The notes: generated from the sequence alone by a model not told the origin. A stretch of DNA of 64,000 nucleotides from Deltaproteobacteria bacterium (GCA_017644045.1 JAEPMI010000001.1:426470-490469); one strand, 5' to 3'; shown: positions 47,999 to 56,616, counted from the stretch's first letter. Numbers and translations are program-made.

Positions 47999-48793
47999 TC
48001 ACCTGACCGTCTCGTAGGGGATGCCTTCGAAACCCAGCGCCCCGATTTCGTCGGGGCTACGCAGGAACACGTTGCTCTCCCAGTTCACGCTTCCGAGAAA
48101 CTCTCGTTTCTGGTCCTCGAACTTCGCCGGATCGGGCGTGGTGGACCGATCGAGAACGTGCGGTGGCAAGGCTGGCCCCATGCTGATCGCGGAGAGCTCG
48201 GGCCATTCCGCCATCGTCGCATCGAGGGGCACCGTGGCATGGCCGGGAAACGGAACGAGCCGGTTCATGCGCTCCACGATGGCGCCCACCCATTCGTCAT
48301 AGAGCGGTCTGTGCTCGGCCCCCAGCAGGAATCGCATGACCGTCACGAGACCACCCGTCAGGTGATGTGGCGGCAAGACCGGCCACTGTTCGTGAGACCG
48401 GATCCGGTGATCGAACCATTCATCGAGGAAGTACAGGATCGGGCCGGTCCAACGATCCGCCTCGTCGATCTCCTCCAAGGAAGCGCGACTCTCCGGGGCG
48501 GAGAAGTAGGCGGGATGCTGCTGCAAACAGAACAGCGCAACCGACAAGTCCGAGAGCAGACGCGTATCTGCCCGACGACCGACGCGTGGAACCCCCCAGG
48601 CTATCGCCCCCGAAACGATCGTGTACAAGCCGCTCACATGCTTGTCGCACAGACTGTCGGTCAGGGGAGTGCTCCGGTCAGGACCGCCTGTCGCTTCGGC
48701 GCCCCGATACCTTCCGGCGACCTTCGCGCCGTGGAGGTCGTCCGGCAGTCCAATGAACTCCTGAATTCTCTCGATCCACATGAGTGTCCTCAT
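47999..48793 (-). CDS. Hypothetical protein, helical
   Basis: 264 aa, no family recognised. It has no signal peptide or membrane helix; Trp/Asp-rich (DEADRWTGPILYFLDEWFDH; SVNWESNVFLRSPDEIGALG). Starts: ATG 48793 behind GAAAGAAGAG, or ATG 48781 behind AGGA. The C-terminal SPDEIGALGFEGIPYET is intact. Together with the broken DUF6304-like gene downstream it may be a remnant of an effector or immunity locus, but nothing in the sequence proves this. Lower GC bias in places suggests transfer. Confidence 0.6.
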   Translation of the reverse strand: MRTLMWIERIQEFIGLPDDLHGAKVAGRYRGAEATGGPDRSTPLTDSLCDKHVSGLYTIVSGAIAWGVPRVGRRADTRLLSDLSVALFCLQQHPAYFSAPESRASLEEIDEADRWTGPILYFLDEWFDHRIRSHEQWPVLPPHHLTGGLVTVMRFLLGAEHRPLYDEWVGAIVERMNRLVPFPGHATVPLDATMAEWPELSAISMGPALPPHVLDRSTTPDPAKFEDQKREFLGSVNWESNVFLRSPDEIGALGFEGIPYETVR

Positions 48794-48892
48794 CTCTTCT
48801 TTCGTCTCTCTTGGCAAACCCTCGTCTGCCTTCGATGGTTCCGACGGCCTTCTCCGGACCGGAAGTCGTCGAGGGACGACCCGAATGGACGC

Positions 48893-49579
48893 CTACCGGT
48901 GCCAGGCGATGCCGATGGTCGGGGTGAGGTTCTGGGTGCCATGGACCACGCCGTTCTCGAGTGAAGAACTGCTGCGCCGGTCGTAGTAGCGCACGCGGTA
49001 TTGGACTCGGATCACGATGTCGATCTCGGGGTGCACCGGAGCGTAGGCGGCGAGCGCGAAGTGCCACGCGACCCTCGGGGAGGTCCGGAAGGGATCGCTC
49101 GTGCCGCCGGCCCCATCCGGGAGGTCGACCCGTGCCCGGTCGCGACGAGCGCCCACCAGGCCGTAGCCGATCTCGGCGGCGAGGAAGCGCCACTGGAGCC
49201 GGAGGAGCGGGCCGAGCCAGACCTCCCAGTAGCGTCCTTCGATCAGCTGCGTGACCTCGGGCTCGCCCGCCATCAGTCCTTCGAAGCGGCCCATCGAGCG
49301 GTTGCCTGCGTCGATCTGGAAGAAGACGCCGAGACGGATGAAGCGCCAGAGGTTCGCGGTTGCGGTGAGGTGCAGCCCGAAGGCCCGGTCGACCACGAGC
49401 GGCTCCACCGACGTCCCACCGATCTCCGACTTCACCTGCTGCTCGAAGCTCGAGTAGGTCAGGCTCGCGCCGATGCGAACGCGCTCGAGCTGATACGGCT
49501 CCCGCTCCTGGGCGCCAGCGGGAGACGCCAGCGCGAAGAGCGCCAGACCAGGGAGCAGTGCCAATGCGAGTCGAGCCAT
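48893..49579 (-). CDS. Outer-membrane beta-barrel-like protein
   Basis: 228 aa with a signal peptide (ALALLPGLALFALASPAGAQ). The rest alternates hydrophobic and polar residues with aromatic girdles, as in small beta-barrels: RVRIGASLTYSSFEQQVKSE, FGLHLTATANLWRFIRLGVF, YWEVWLGPLLRLQWRFLAAE, WHFALAAYAPVHPEIDIVIR, and a last strand LTPTIGIAWHR. The penultimate Arg rather than terminal Phe is unusual for a BAM signal. Divergent from the DPP-IV-like gene, 84 bp apart. Function unknown. Confidence 0.7.
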   Translation of the reverse strand: MARLALALLPGLALFALASPAGAQEREPYQLERVRIGASLTYSSFEQQVKSEIGGTSVEPLVVDRAFGLHLTATANLWRFIRLGVFFQIDAGNRSMGRFEGLMAGEPEVTQLIEGRYWEVWLGPLLRLQWRFLAAEIGYGLVGARRDRARVDLPDGAGGTSDPFRTSPRVAWHFALAAYAPVHPEIDIVIRVQYRVRYYDRRSSSSLENGVVHGTQNLTPTIGIAWHR

Positions 49580-49663
49580 GGGCGAAGGATGCCCCGAGCC
49601 CGCCGCACGGACCGAATACCCTGCGATGGCGTGGGGGAGCGACCGGCGGTAGGGTCCGCCGCG

Positions 49664-51925
49664 ATGACCCGTGCGCGGACTCTCCTTCTCGGACTGACCC
49701 TGGCCTGTGGCTCCGAGGAGCCCACAATCGACCGAACGGACTGCGAGCCGACCGGCGGCGGCGAGACCGCGGAGCGCGAAGCGCCCGCGTTCGACGACGG
49801 TGGGTTCCTCGAGATCTACGCGGCGACGGGCGGTTTCCGCAGCGGTCGCCCAGCCGGCTTCGAGCTGACGCCCGACGGCAGGGAGGTACTCTTCCTTCGC
49901 TCCGGCCCACGCGACTCGGTACGGAACCTCTACGCCCTCGACCTGGAGAGCGGGCAGGAGCGAGAGGTGCTGACCACCGCGCAGCTGCTCCGCGGCACCG
50001 AAGAGGAGCTCAGCGACGAGGAGCGTGCGCTGCGCGAGCGGCTCCGGCTCACCGCGCGGGGCATCACCAGCTTCCAGCTCTCGGACGACGGCGAGCGCAT
50101 CCTCGTGCCGCTGAGCGGCAAGCTCTTCGTGGTCCAACGGAACGCCAGCGAGGGCGCCATTCGCGAGCTTCCCTCGGACGGCGGTTACGCGAACGACCCG
50201 CAGTTCTCGCCCGACGGACGCTACGTGGCGACGGTGCGCGAACGTGAGCTCTGGGTCATCGACATCGAGCGAGGCACCCAGAAGAAGCTGACCAGCGACG
50301 CGAGCGAGACCGTGAGCAACGGCCTCGCCGAGTTCGTCGCGCAGGAGGAGATGAGCCGCTACCACGGCTACTGGTGGTCGCCCGACTCCCGGACGATCCT
50401 CTTCCAGCAGAACGACGAGTCCGAGGTCGAGACGCTCTTCGCCTCGAACCCGATCGACCCGAGCGCCGCGCCGCACGGCTCGCCCTACCCGCGCGCCGGC
50501 ACGACGAACGCGAAGGTGCGGCTCGGTCTGGTCGACATCCGCAACGCGCGGACCCGCTGGGTGAGCTGGGACAACGAGGCGCTCCCCTACCTGACCAAGG
50601 TGGTGTGGACCGAGGGCGCACCGCTGACGATCCTGGTCCAGGATCGCGCCCAGCAGCTCGAGCGACTGCTCACCATCGACCCGCAGACTGCGCGCACGGC
50701 GCGCCTGCTCGAGGAGCGCGACGCCGCGTGGCTGAACCTCGACCACTCGATGCCCCGGTGGATCACCACTGGGCCACGACCGCAGCTGCTCTGGAGCACC
50801 GAGCGCGAGGGCGCCTGGCAGCTCGAGCTCCGGAACGAGAACGGCGAGCTGGTCCGGGCGCTCACCTCACCCGAGCTCGGCTACCGGGAGACCCTCGGGG
50901 TCGAGAAGGACGGCAAGGCCGTGTGGGTCCTCGCGAGCGCGGATCCGACCGAGCAGCACGTCGTGCGTGTGCCCCTCGAGGGCGAGCCGCGGCAGGTGAC
51001 CGAGCGGCCGGGCTGGCACGACGCTTCGTTCGGGGGCGACCACGAGGGACAGCCGCTGTGGGTCCACGTGGCCGACACCCAGGCTGACGGGATGCGGATC
51101 GCCGTTCGGCACGGCGCCGAAGACCTGCTTCACTCGATTCGCGACGCGAGCGAGGCGCCGCCGTTCACGCCCCAGCCCGAGTTCCTGACGGTGGGCGAAC
51201 GCGACTACCGCGCGGTGGTGATTCGACCGCGCGACTTCGAAGAAGGCCGCACCTATCCCGTGCTCCTCTCCGTCTACGCCGGTCCTGGCTACGTGAAGGT
51301 GCGAAAGGGCCGGGACCGCTACCTCCGCGAGCAGTGGCAGGCGGACCACGGCTTCATCGTGGTGAGCGTCGACGGCCGGGGCACGCCCTACCGCGGTCGC
51401 GAGTGGGAGCGCGCGGTGCGCGGCAACCTCATCGACATCCCACTGGCCGATCAGGTCGCGGGTCTGCAGGCGGTGGGCGCGCAGGTCGAGGAGCTCGATC
51501 TGGAGCGGGTCGGCGTCTACGGCTGGAGCTTCGGCGGCTACTTCTCCGCCCACGCGGTGATGCAGCGCCCGGACGTCTTCCGCGTCGGCGTGGCCGGCGC
51601 GCCGGTCGCCGACTGGCGCGACTACGACACCCACTACACCGAGCGCTTCATGGGGCTCCCCGACGAGAACCGCGAAGGCTACGCCGCCTCGTCGGCGCTG
51701 ACGCACGCAGGCGACCTCGAGCGACCGCTGATGATCATTCACGGCACCAGCGACGACAACGTGTACTTCGTACACGCGCTGAAGATGAGCGACGCCCTGA
51801 TGCGCGCCGGCGCACCGCACGAGTTCGTCGTGCTCGCGGGCTCGACCCACATGGTCGCGGACCCCGCGGTCGCACGCGCGCTCCAGGGACGGATCATGCG
51901 CTTCCTGGCAGACGGCCTCCGCTAG
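49664..51925 (+). CDS. DPP-IV-like S9B prolyl oligopeptidase, lipoprotein
   Basis: 753 aa. Lipoprotein signal (LLLGLTLACGS). Residues about 45-480 are a beta-propeller with FVAQEEMSRYHGYWWSPDSR, the Glu-Glu motif that anchors the substrate N-terminus in dipeptidyl peptidase IV. The hydrolase domain has Ser622 in GWSFGGYFSA, the acid in HGTSDDNVYF (about 698) and the His in GSTHMVAD (about 729). It should remove Xaa-Pro dipeptides from peptides at the cell surface. The stop (TAG at 51923-51925) is the left border of an inverted array element. Confidence 0.92.
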   Translation: MTRARTLLLGLTLACGSEEPTIDRTDCEPTGGGETAEREAPAFDDGGFLEIYAATGGFRSGRPAGFELTPDGREVLFLRSGPRDSVRNLYALDLESGQEREVLTTAQLLRGTEEELSDEERALRERLRLTARGITSFQLSDDGERILVPLSGKLFVVQRNASEGAIRELPSDGGYANDPQFSPDGRYVATVRERELWVIDIERGTQKKLTSDASETVSNGLAEFVAQEEMSRYHGYWWSPDSRTILFQQNDESEVETLFASNPIDPSAAPHGSPYPRAGTTNAKVRLGLVDIRNARTRWVSWDNEALPYLTKVVWTEGAPLTILVQDRAQQLERLLTIDPQTARTARLLEERDAAWLNLDHSMPRWITTGPRPQLLWSTEREGAWQLELRNENGELVRALTSPELGYRETLGVEKDGKAVWVLASADPTEQHVVRVPLEGEPRQVTERPGWHDASFGGDHEGQPLWVHVADTQADGMRIAVRHGAEDLLHSIRDASEAPPFTPQPEFLTVGERDYRAVVIRPRDFEEGRTYPVLLSVYAGPGYVKVRKGRDRYLREQWQADHGFIVVSVDGRGTPYRGREWERAVRGNLIDIPLADQVAGLQAVGAQVEELDLERVGVYGWSFGGYFSAHAVMQRPDVFRVGVAGAPVADWRDYDTHYTERFMGLPDENREGYAASSALTHAGDLERPLMIIHGTSDDNVYFVHALKMSDALMRAGAPHEFVVLAGSTHMVADPAVARALQGRIMRFLADGLR

Positions 51926-52109
51926 CGCCGAAGGCGCAAGCGCCACAGGCGCTCCTCACCCTCACCCTCGCCCTGAGGGATGCACGGGTCTCACCGCCCG
52001 ACACGAGCGAAAGGGCGAGGGGTCAGCGCGCTTGGCGATGTGCTTCCTCAGCGCCGGGTCAGGGCGAGGGCGAGGGCGAAGGCGAGGGTGAGGGCGGCGC
52101 CTTCGGCGC
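51926..52109. repeat. Inverted hexamer-array element between convergent genes
   Basis: The gap between the peptidase stop and the kinase stop is almost wholly symmetric. Outer parts: GCGCCGAAGGCGC (51926-51938) against GCGCCTTCGGCGC (52097-52109, with a C(TTCG)G tetraloop sequence). Inner parts: CTCACCCTCACCCTCGCCCT (51955-51974) against GGGCGAGGGCGAGGGCGAAG and GCGAGGGTGAGGGC (52062-52095). The 80-nt centre holds AAGGGCGAGGGG (52011-52022), a possible inner relic of another array. Likely a bidirectional terminator; third member of the family at 29 and 58 kb. Confidence 0.8.
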
Positions 52110-53918
52110 CTAGCGACCTGGGAGGTGCACGCTGAGGAACGCGATGCCCTGGCCCGCGTCCGGCAGCCGACCGATCTCGCGGAGCACGTTCGCCACGCAG
52201 CGGGCGGCTTCGGGCGGCCCCGGGTCCTGCGTCGGGTCGGGCTGCGCGATCGCGATGCGGCCGCCGGCGCTCACCAGGAGCTGAACGCGAACGTCGACCG
52301 CGCTCGCCTGACGGCAGCGACGCATCGCGCCAGTTCGTGAGGTCGCCTGCTCGTGCACGACGGAGGCGCTGAGCCCGCCGACGATGCGCGGCTCGCCGAT
52401 GCGGATGGCGCTACCACCCGCCGCAGCCGGCGGCGCGGGTCCATTGTCGGCGCTCGGCGTCGGCGATCGGTCGTCGGCGGTCGGTGTCGGCGGTCGGTCG
52501 TCGGCAGTCGGCGTCGGCGTCGGCGATCGGTCGTCGGTAGTCGGAGTCGGAGTCGGAGTCGGAGCTCGGACATCGGTGGTCGGAGTCGGAGTCGGAGTCG
52601 GCGTCGGAGTCGGCGCCGGGACGGGCGAAGGGCCCGGCACCGCGTGCGGCGGGCCCGCGACGGGTCCGGGCTGGGTCCCCGTCGCCTCGCTCGCGACCTG
52701 CTTCGGATCCGCGCCGCTCACCGCGTCCAGCACCAGCGGCACTGCGACGGCGGCTCCAATGCCCAGCGCGAGCGCCGCGCCGATCACCAGCCAACGTCGG
52801 GTGCTCCCCGACGACGGAGGCGGCATCGCGCCCGGATGGGTGACGGGCGTCGCCGCCGGGATCGAGGGCTGATGGCCCATCGAAGGCGTGTGGCCCATCG
52901 AAGGCGTGTGACCCATCGAAGGCGCGTGCGAGGGCTGGTACCCCATCGACGACGGCTGCGGCTGCGCCACCTCGCCCGCGGTCTCCGCCATCCGCGTCTG
53001 CGGCATCGGCACCTGACCCACCGGGGGCGTCGAGGGCATCGCGGCCGTGTGCGCCGAGCCGAGCCGCGACTCGTTGGACTCGAAGGGCGCCAGCGCGGCG
53101 GCGAGCTCGGACGCGTTCGCGAAGCGCTGCGCCGGATCGGTGTGGAGCGCTCGGTCCACCGCCCGAGCCAGCGCGGGGGGCGCCTGCGGGATCGCCGTGG
53201 CGAGACCGGGCGCCGGCTGGGTCGCGACCTTCACCACCAGACGCTCATAGGTGTCCGCGTCGTGCGGCGGCCGACCGGTGAGCATCTCGAAGAGCATCGC
53301 GCCCACCGCGTAGAGGTCCGCGCGATGGTCGACCGTGGCGGCGCCGCGGAAGGTCTCGGGCGCCATGTAGTGGGGCGTGCCCATGACCACGCCCGTCTTG
53401 GTGAGCGGCGCGACTCCATCGCCCTCGAGCTTGGAGATGCCGAAGTCGAGGATCTTCACCCCACCCGCGGTCAGGAAGATGTTCGCCGGCTTCAGGTCCC
53501 GATGGACCACGCCCGCGGCGTGGGCGGCCCCGAGCGGGCGGAGCACGGCCATGGTGAGCTCGACCGCGCGCGCGATCGAGACTGGGCCGCGGGAAGCCAG
53601 GTGATCGGCCAGGTCCTCGCCGTCGAGGAGCTCCATCGCGAGGAACGCCTCGCCCTTAGGCGTGATGCCGCAGTCGTAGACGTGGACGATGCCCGGCTCG
53701 GTGATCGCCGCCGCCGCCCGTGCCTCGCGCAAGAAGCGCTGCTGCATCTCCTCGGTGGGCGGCGGATGCGGGTGGAGCACCTTCAGCGCGACCTGGCGGC
53801 CCATGTGCGCATGGCGCGCCCGATACACGGCACCGAAGCCGCCGGTCCCGAGCAGATCCTCGAGGACGTAGCGATCGACCGACTCGCCGATCCGTGCACG
53901 TGCTTGGGCCTCGTCCAC
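52110..53918 (-). CDS. Ser/Thr protein kinase with Pro/Thr linker and AgmX-like C-terminus
   Basis: 602 aa. The kinase domain is intact: GTGGFGAVY (24-32), Lys46, HRDLKPANIF (139-148), DFG (158-160), and MGTPHYMAPE. After about 280 comes a linker with repeats of PSMGHTP, a membrane helix (RWLVIGAALALGIGAAVAVP, about 375-400), and a long TPTP/TTDDRSPTP repeat. The C-terminal 95 residues (TGAMRRCRQASAVDVRVQLL ... AARCVANVLREIGRLPD) resemble an AgmX-type domain outside the cell. A one-pass receptor kinase that could sense an envelope ligand. Confidence 0.88.
   Translation of the reverse strand: MDEAQARARIGESVDRYVLEDLLGTGGFGAVYRARHAHMGRQVALKVLHPHPPPTEEMQQRFLREARAAAAITEPGIVHVYDCGITPKGEAFLAMELLDGEDLADHLASRGPVSIARAVELTMAVLRPLGAAHAAGVVHRDLKPANIFLTAGGVKILDFGISKLEGDGVAPLTKTGVVMGTPHYMAPETFRGAATVDHRADLYAVGAMLFEMLTGRPPHDADTYERLVVKVATQPAPGLATAIPQAPPALARAVDRALHTDPAQRFANASELAAALAPFESNESRLGSAHTAAMPSTPPVGQVPMPQTRMAETAGEVAQPQPSSMGYQPSHAPSMGHTPSMGHTPSMGHQPSIPAATPVTHPGAMPPPSSGSTRRWLVIGAALALGIGAAVAVPLVLDAVSGADPKQVASEATGTQPGPVAGPPHAVPGPSPVPAPTPTPTPTPTPTTDVRAPTPTPTPTTDDRSPTPTPTADDRPPTPTADDRSPTPSADNGPAPPAAAGGSAIRIGEPRIVGGLSASVVHEQATSRTGAMRRCRQASAVDVRVQLLVSAGGRIAIAQPDPTQDPGPPEAARCVANVLREIGRLPDAGQGIAFLSVHLPGR
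52446..52613. repeat. GTCGG-type minisatellite inside the kinase gene
   Basis: About 30 tandem variants of GTCGG(A/C/T) (for example GTCGGAGTCGGAGTCGGA), read on the minus strand as ACTCCGACTCCG and encoding Thr-Pro pairs broken by ADDR or TDDR. Unit number probably varies between strains by slippage, changing the length of the extracellular linker between the membrane helix and the C-terminal domain. Confidence 0.75.
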
Positions 53919-53991
53919 TGGCTCCTCTCTACTCTACGTTTGGCCGGCCCGCATGCCTTCCCGCGAGTCGCCATTCCCGGTATCAGGGGGA

Positions 53992-54708
53992 ATGACCGAA
54001 GAGACCACCGAAACCATCCTCCACGTCGAAGAGCGAGAGGGTGTGGCCGTCATCCAGATGGACGACGGCAAGGCCAACGCCCTCGGGCCCGCCATGATCC
54101 ACGCGCTCATGGACGCGCTCGACACCGCCGAGGCCGAGGGCCAGCCGGTGGTGCTGACCGGCCGCGAGGGCCGCTTCTCGGCGGGATTCGATCTCAAGGT
54201 CATGGGCAGCGGCCCGGAGCCGGCCAAGAACCTCGTTCGCCTGGGAGCCGAGCTCTTTCTGAAGGTCTACCTCCACCCCCGACCCGTGGTGATCGCCGCG
54301 AGCGGCCATGCCATGGCCGGCGGCGCGGTCCTGCTCCTGTGCGCGGACGAGCGCTTCGGTGCGGAGGGCGCGTTCAAGATCGGGCTCAACGAGGTGGCCA
54401 TCGGGCTGCCGGTGCCCTGGTTCGTGACCGAGCTCGCAGAGGCCCGCCTCGAGCGGCGCGCTCGAATCGCCTCGACGCTCTTCGCGCGGATCCACGATCC
54501 CGAGGCGGCGATGGACGCCGGGTTCCTGGACCGGCTGGTCGCCCCCGAGGCCCTTCTCGACAGCGCGATCGAGACGGCGGCGCTGCTCGCCAAGCTGCCG
54601 GCGAAGTCCTTCGCGAGCACCAAGCGCAGCCAGCGTCAGCCCTTGGTCGACCGGGTCAGCGAGGGGCTCGAAGCCGATCTCGAGCGCGTGGTCGCCGACC
54701 TCACTTGA
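53992..54708 (+). CDS. Enoyl-CoA hydratase/isomerase family protein
   Basis: 238 aa. Crotonase motifs: VVLTGREGRFSAGFDLKVMG and VIAASGHAMAGGAVLLLCAD. The start ATG 53992 (MTEETTETILH) has the usual N-terminal strand (GVAVIQMDDGKANALGP); an ATG at 53953 adds 13 residues. The active-site Glu positions seen in classical hydratases are not clear in KIGLNEVAIGLPVPWFVTEL, so an isomerase or other crotonase reaction is possible. It is divergent from the kinase by 73 bp and followed 54 bp later by the cyclophilin gene. Confidence 0.85.
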   Translation: MTEETTETILHVEEREGVAVIQMDDGKANALGPAMIHALMDALDTAEAEGQPVVLTGREGRFSAGFDLKVMGSGPEPAKNLVRLGAELFLKVYLHPRPVVIAASGHAMAGGAVLLLCADERFGAEGAFKIGLNEVAIGLPVPWFVTELAEARLERRARIASTLFARIHDPEAAMDAGFLDRLVAPEALLDSAIETAALLAKLPAKSFASTKRSQRQPLVDRVSEGLEADLERVVADLT

Positions 54709-54762
54709 GAAGTGGTCCGACGACAGGTAGGAAGCCCTTTCCAACAGGAGGAAAAGAGACCG

Positions 54763-55323
54763 ATGAGCCTGAACCCCGACACCCCCGCACCCCCCGTCAA
54801 CGTCCCCGGCGACGGTGAGCTCCGCGCCACCATCAAGACCAGCATGGGCAACATGACCGTGCGCCTCTTCGAGAAGCAGGTCCCCCGGACGGTCGCGAAC
54901 TGGGTGGCGCTCGCCAAAGGCGACGTCGAGTGGACCGACCCCTCCGGTCAGAAGTCCAGCAAGCCGCTCTACAGCGGGACGATCCTCCACCGCGTCATCC
55001 CGGAGTTCATGATCCAGGCGGGCTGCCCCCAGGGCACCGGTCGTGGTGGTCCCGGCTGGCGCTTCGCCGACGAGATCGACCCGAGCCTCAAGCACGACAA
55101 GCCGGGCGTCCTCTCGATGGCCAACGCCGGCCCGAACACCAACGGCTCGCAGTTCTTCGTGACCGAGGTCCCGACCCCGCACCTCGACGGCCGTCACGCG
55201 GTCTTCGGTGAGCTGATCGACGGCATCGACGTCGTCCGGCAGATCGCGCGCGTCCCCTGTGGTCCGGGCAACCGACCGAAGACCGACATCGTCCTGCACG
55301 AGATCGAGGTCTTCCGAGCCTGA
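54763..55323 (+). CDS. Cyclophilin-type peptidyl-prolyl isomerase
   Basis: 186 aa without a signal peptide, so cytoplasmic. Catalytic-site segments: TILHRVIPEFMIQAGCPQGT (the Arg and Phe of the active site), LSMANAGPNTNGSQFFVTEV, and TPHLDGRHAVFGELIDGIDV. The N-terminal VRLFEKQVPRTVANWVALAK is also typical. The 20-residue insert around VEWTDPSGQKSSKPLYSGTI is common in delta-proteobacterial members. A strong AGGAGG site precedes ATG 54763. The TPR gene begins 1 nt after its stop, suggesting an operon. Confidence 0.94.
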   Translation: MSLNPDTPAPPVNVPGDGELRATIKTSMGNMTVRLFEKQVPRTVANWVALAKGDVEWTDPSGQKSSKPLYSGTILHRVIPEFMIQAGCPQGTGRGGPGWRFADEIDPSLKHDKPGVLSMANAGPNTNGSQFFVTEVPTPHLDGRHAVFGELIDGIDVVRQIARVPCGPGNRPKTDIVLHEIEVFRA

Positions 55324-55324
55324 G

Positions 55325-56155
55325 ATGCGCGCGCTGGCGATGACCATCGCCCTCGTGGGGGGGGCCATGCTCGCGGGACCGACCGCGAGCGCGCAGAGCA
55401 ACGATCTCGATCAGGAGGCTCGGGCGCTCTTCGAGGCTGGGCGCGTCGCGTTCGACGCCGGCCGCTACGAAGACGCGCTCGAGCACTTCGACGACGCGTA
55501 CGCACGCAGCCGCCGGCCGCGGCTCCTCTACAACGTGGGGCTCGCGGCCGACCGGGCTGGGCGCGTGGACCTCGCGATCCGCGCCTACTCGAAGTTCCTC
55601 GACTCGGTGGAGGACTCGCCCCACCGAGCGACGGTCGAGGGTCGGCTCGCGGAGCTGCGCGCCCAGGGCGCTTCCCCACCCGATCCCATCATCCAGCCGC
55701 AGCCGCAGCCGCAGCCGGAGGTGCCGATCATCATGAATACCCCGACTCCCACGCCGGAGCCGGCACAGCAGAGCGCGCCGGTCGCTCCCCAGCCGCAAAC
55801 GCAGGCCCAGCCTCAGGCCCAGCCGCAGCCGAACGGCCAGCCGCGCATGGCCGAGCCGCCGAACCGGACCGGCCCGATCTTGGCGATCGTCGGAGGCGCG
55901 GCGCTCGCGCTCGGTGGCGTGGCGCTCATCGGCCTGTCCTTCTCGGCGAAGGCCGAGGCGGAGGACGAGATCATGTGGCCGCGCGCGAACGACGCGAACG
56001 AACGGGCCCGGCGCCGCTCGGGGAGCGGGTTCGTGCTCGGCGCGGTCGGCGTGGTCGCCGCGCTCGTGGGCATCGTCTGGCTCAAGGTCTCGGACCGCGC
56101 CGCCTACGGGCTCACGCTCGGCCCGAGTCACCTCGGCGTCGAGGGGCGCTTCTGA
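55325..56155 (+). CDS. TPR protein with Pro/Gln linker and two membrane helices
   Basis: 276 aa. Signal peptide (LVGGAMLAGPTASA), two or three TPR-like repeats (ARALFEAGRVAFDAGRYEDA; RRPRLLYNVGLAADRAGRVD; AIRAYSKFLDSVEDSPHR), a Pro/Gln linker (IIQPQPQPQPE), then two hydrophobic helices (GPILAIVGGAALALGGVALI; FVLGAVGVVAALVGIVWLKV) and the ending SHLGVEGRF. This layout is common in myxobacterial envelope proteins of unknown function. It follows the cyclophilin by 1 nt and overlaps the next lipoprotein start (TGATG). Confidence 0.78.
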   Translation: MRALAMTIALVGGAMLAGPTASAQSNDLDQEARALFEAGRVAFDAGRYEDALEHFDDAYARSRRPRLLYNVGLAADRAGRVDLAIRAYSKFLDSVEDSPHRATVEGRLAELRAQGASPPDPIIQPQPQPQPEVPIIMNTPTPTPEPAQQSAPVAPQPQTQAQPQAQPQPNGQPRMAEPPNRTGPILAIVGGAALALGGVALIGLSFSAKAEAEDEIMWPRANDANERARRRSGSGFVLGAVGVVAALVGIVWLKVSDRAAYGLTLGPSHLGVEGRF

Positions 56156-56616
56156 TGCGGCTCCCGGCCCTGATGATGGTCGTCGCGATGGTCGGCTGCG
56201 TCGAGGCCGACATCGACGCCAACGGCTACTACATCTGTACCGAGGACGATCACTGCGCCCCGGGCAAGGTGTGCGCGCACTTTCGGTGTTACGACCCGCC
56301 GGCGCCCGAATGCTCACCCTTCGATTCGGCGGGCTGCGCTGCCGACGAAACATGTGTGACCTTCGAGTCCGGTCCGGGCTGCACGACCCCAGGGACCGTG
56401 GGCGCCCTACAGAGCTGTGCGGGTGACCTCGATTGTGGTCGAGGACTGCACCGGGTCAACCTCGTCGGTGCGGATGGAACGCCCACGGGCTGCATCTGCT
56501 ACCAGTTCTGCCGAGACGACTCGGACTGCACGGCTGGCACTCGATGCACCGACGAGCTGTTGGTGACGGAGCAGCAGCGGCGCTGGGGCCCAGTGCCCAT
56601 CGGTGTCTGCGAGTAG
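56155..56616 (+). CDS. Cys-rich lipoprotein
   Basis: 153 aa; signal ALMMVVAMVGC with Cys15. The mature part has about 16 Cys in EGF-like spacing (YICTEDDHCAPGKVCAHFRC; SAGCAADETCVTFESGPGCT; CICYQFCRDDSDCTAGTRC). This is a typical myxobacterial disulfide-rich surface lipoprotein. Its start overlaps the TPR gene stop. The junction sequence GAGGGGCGCTTCTGATGCG is identical to that at 14521-14539, where another EGRF-ending protein is followed by a lipoprotein. After the stop a 63-bp gap with a GCGC-rich hairpin separates it from TetR. Confidence 0.75.
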   Translation: MRLPALMMVVAMVGCVEADIDANGYYICTEDDHCAPGKVCAHFRCYDPPAPECSPFDSAGCAADETCVTFESGPGCTTPGTVGALQSCAGDLDCGRGLHRVNLVGADGTPTGCICYQFCRDDSDCTAGTRCTDELLVTEQQRRWGPVPIGVCE

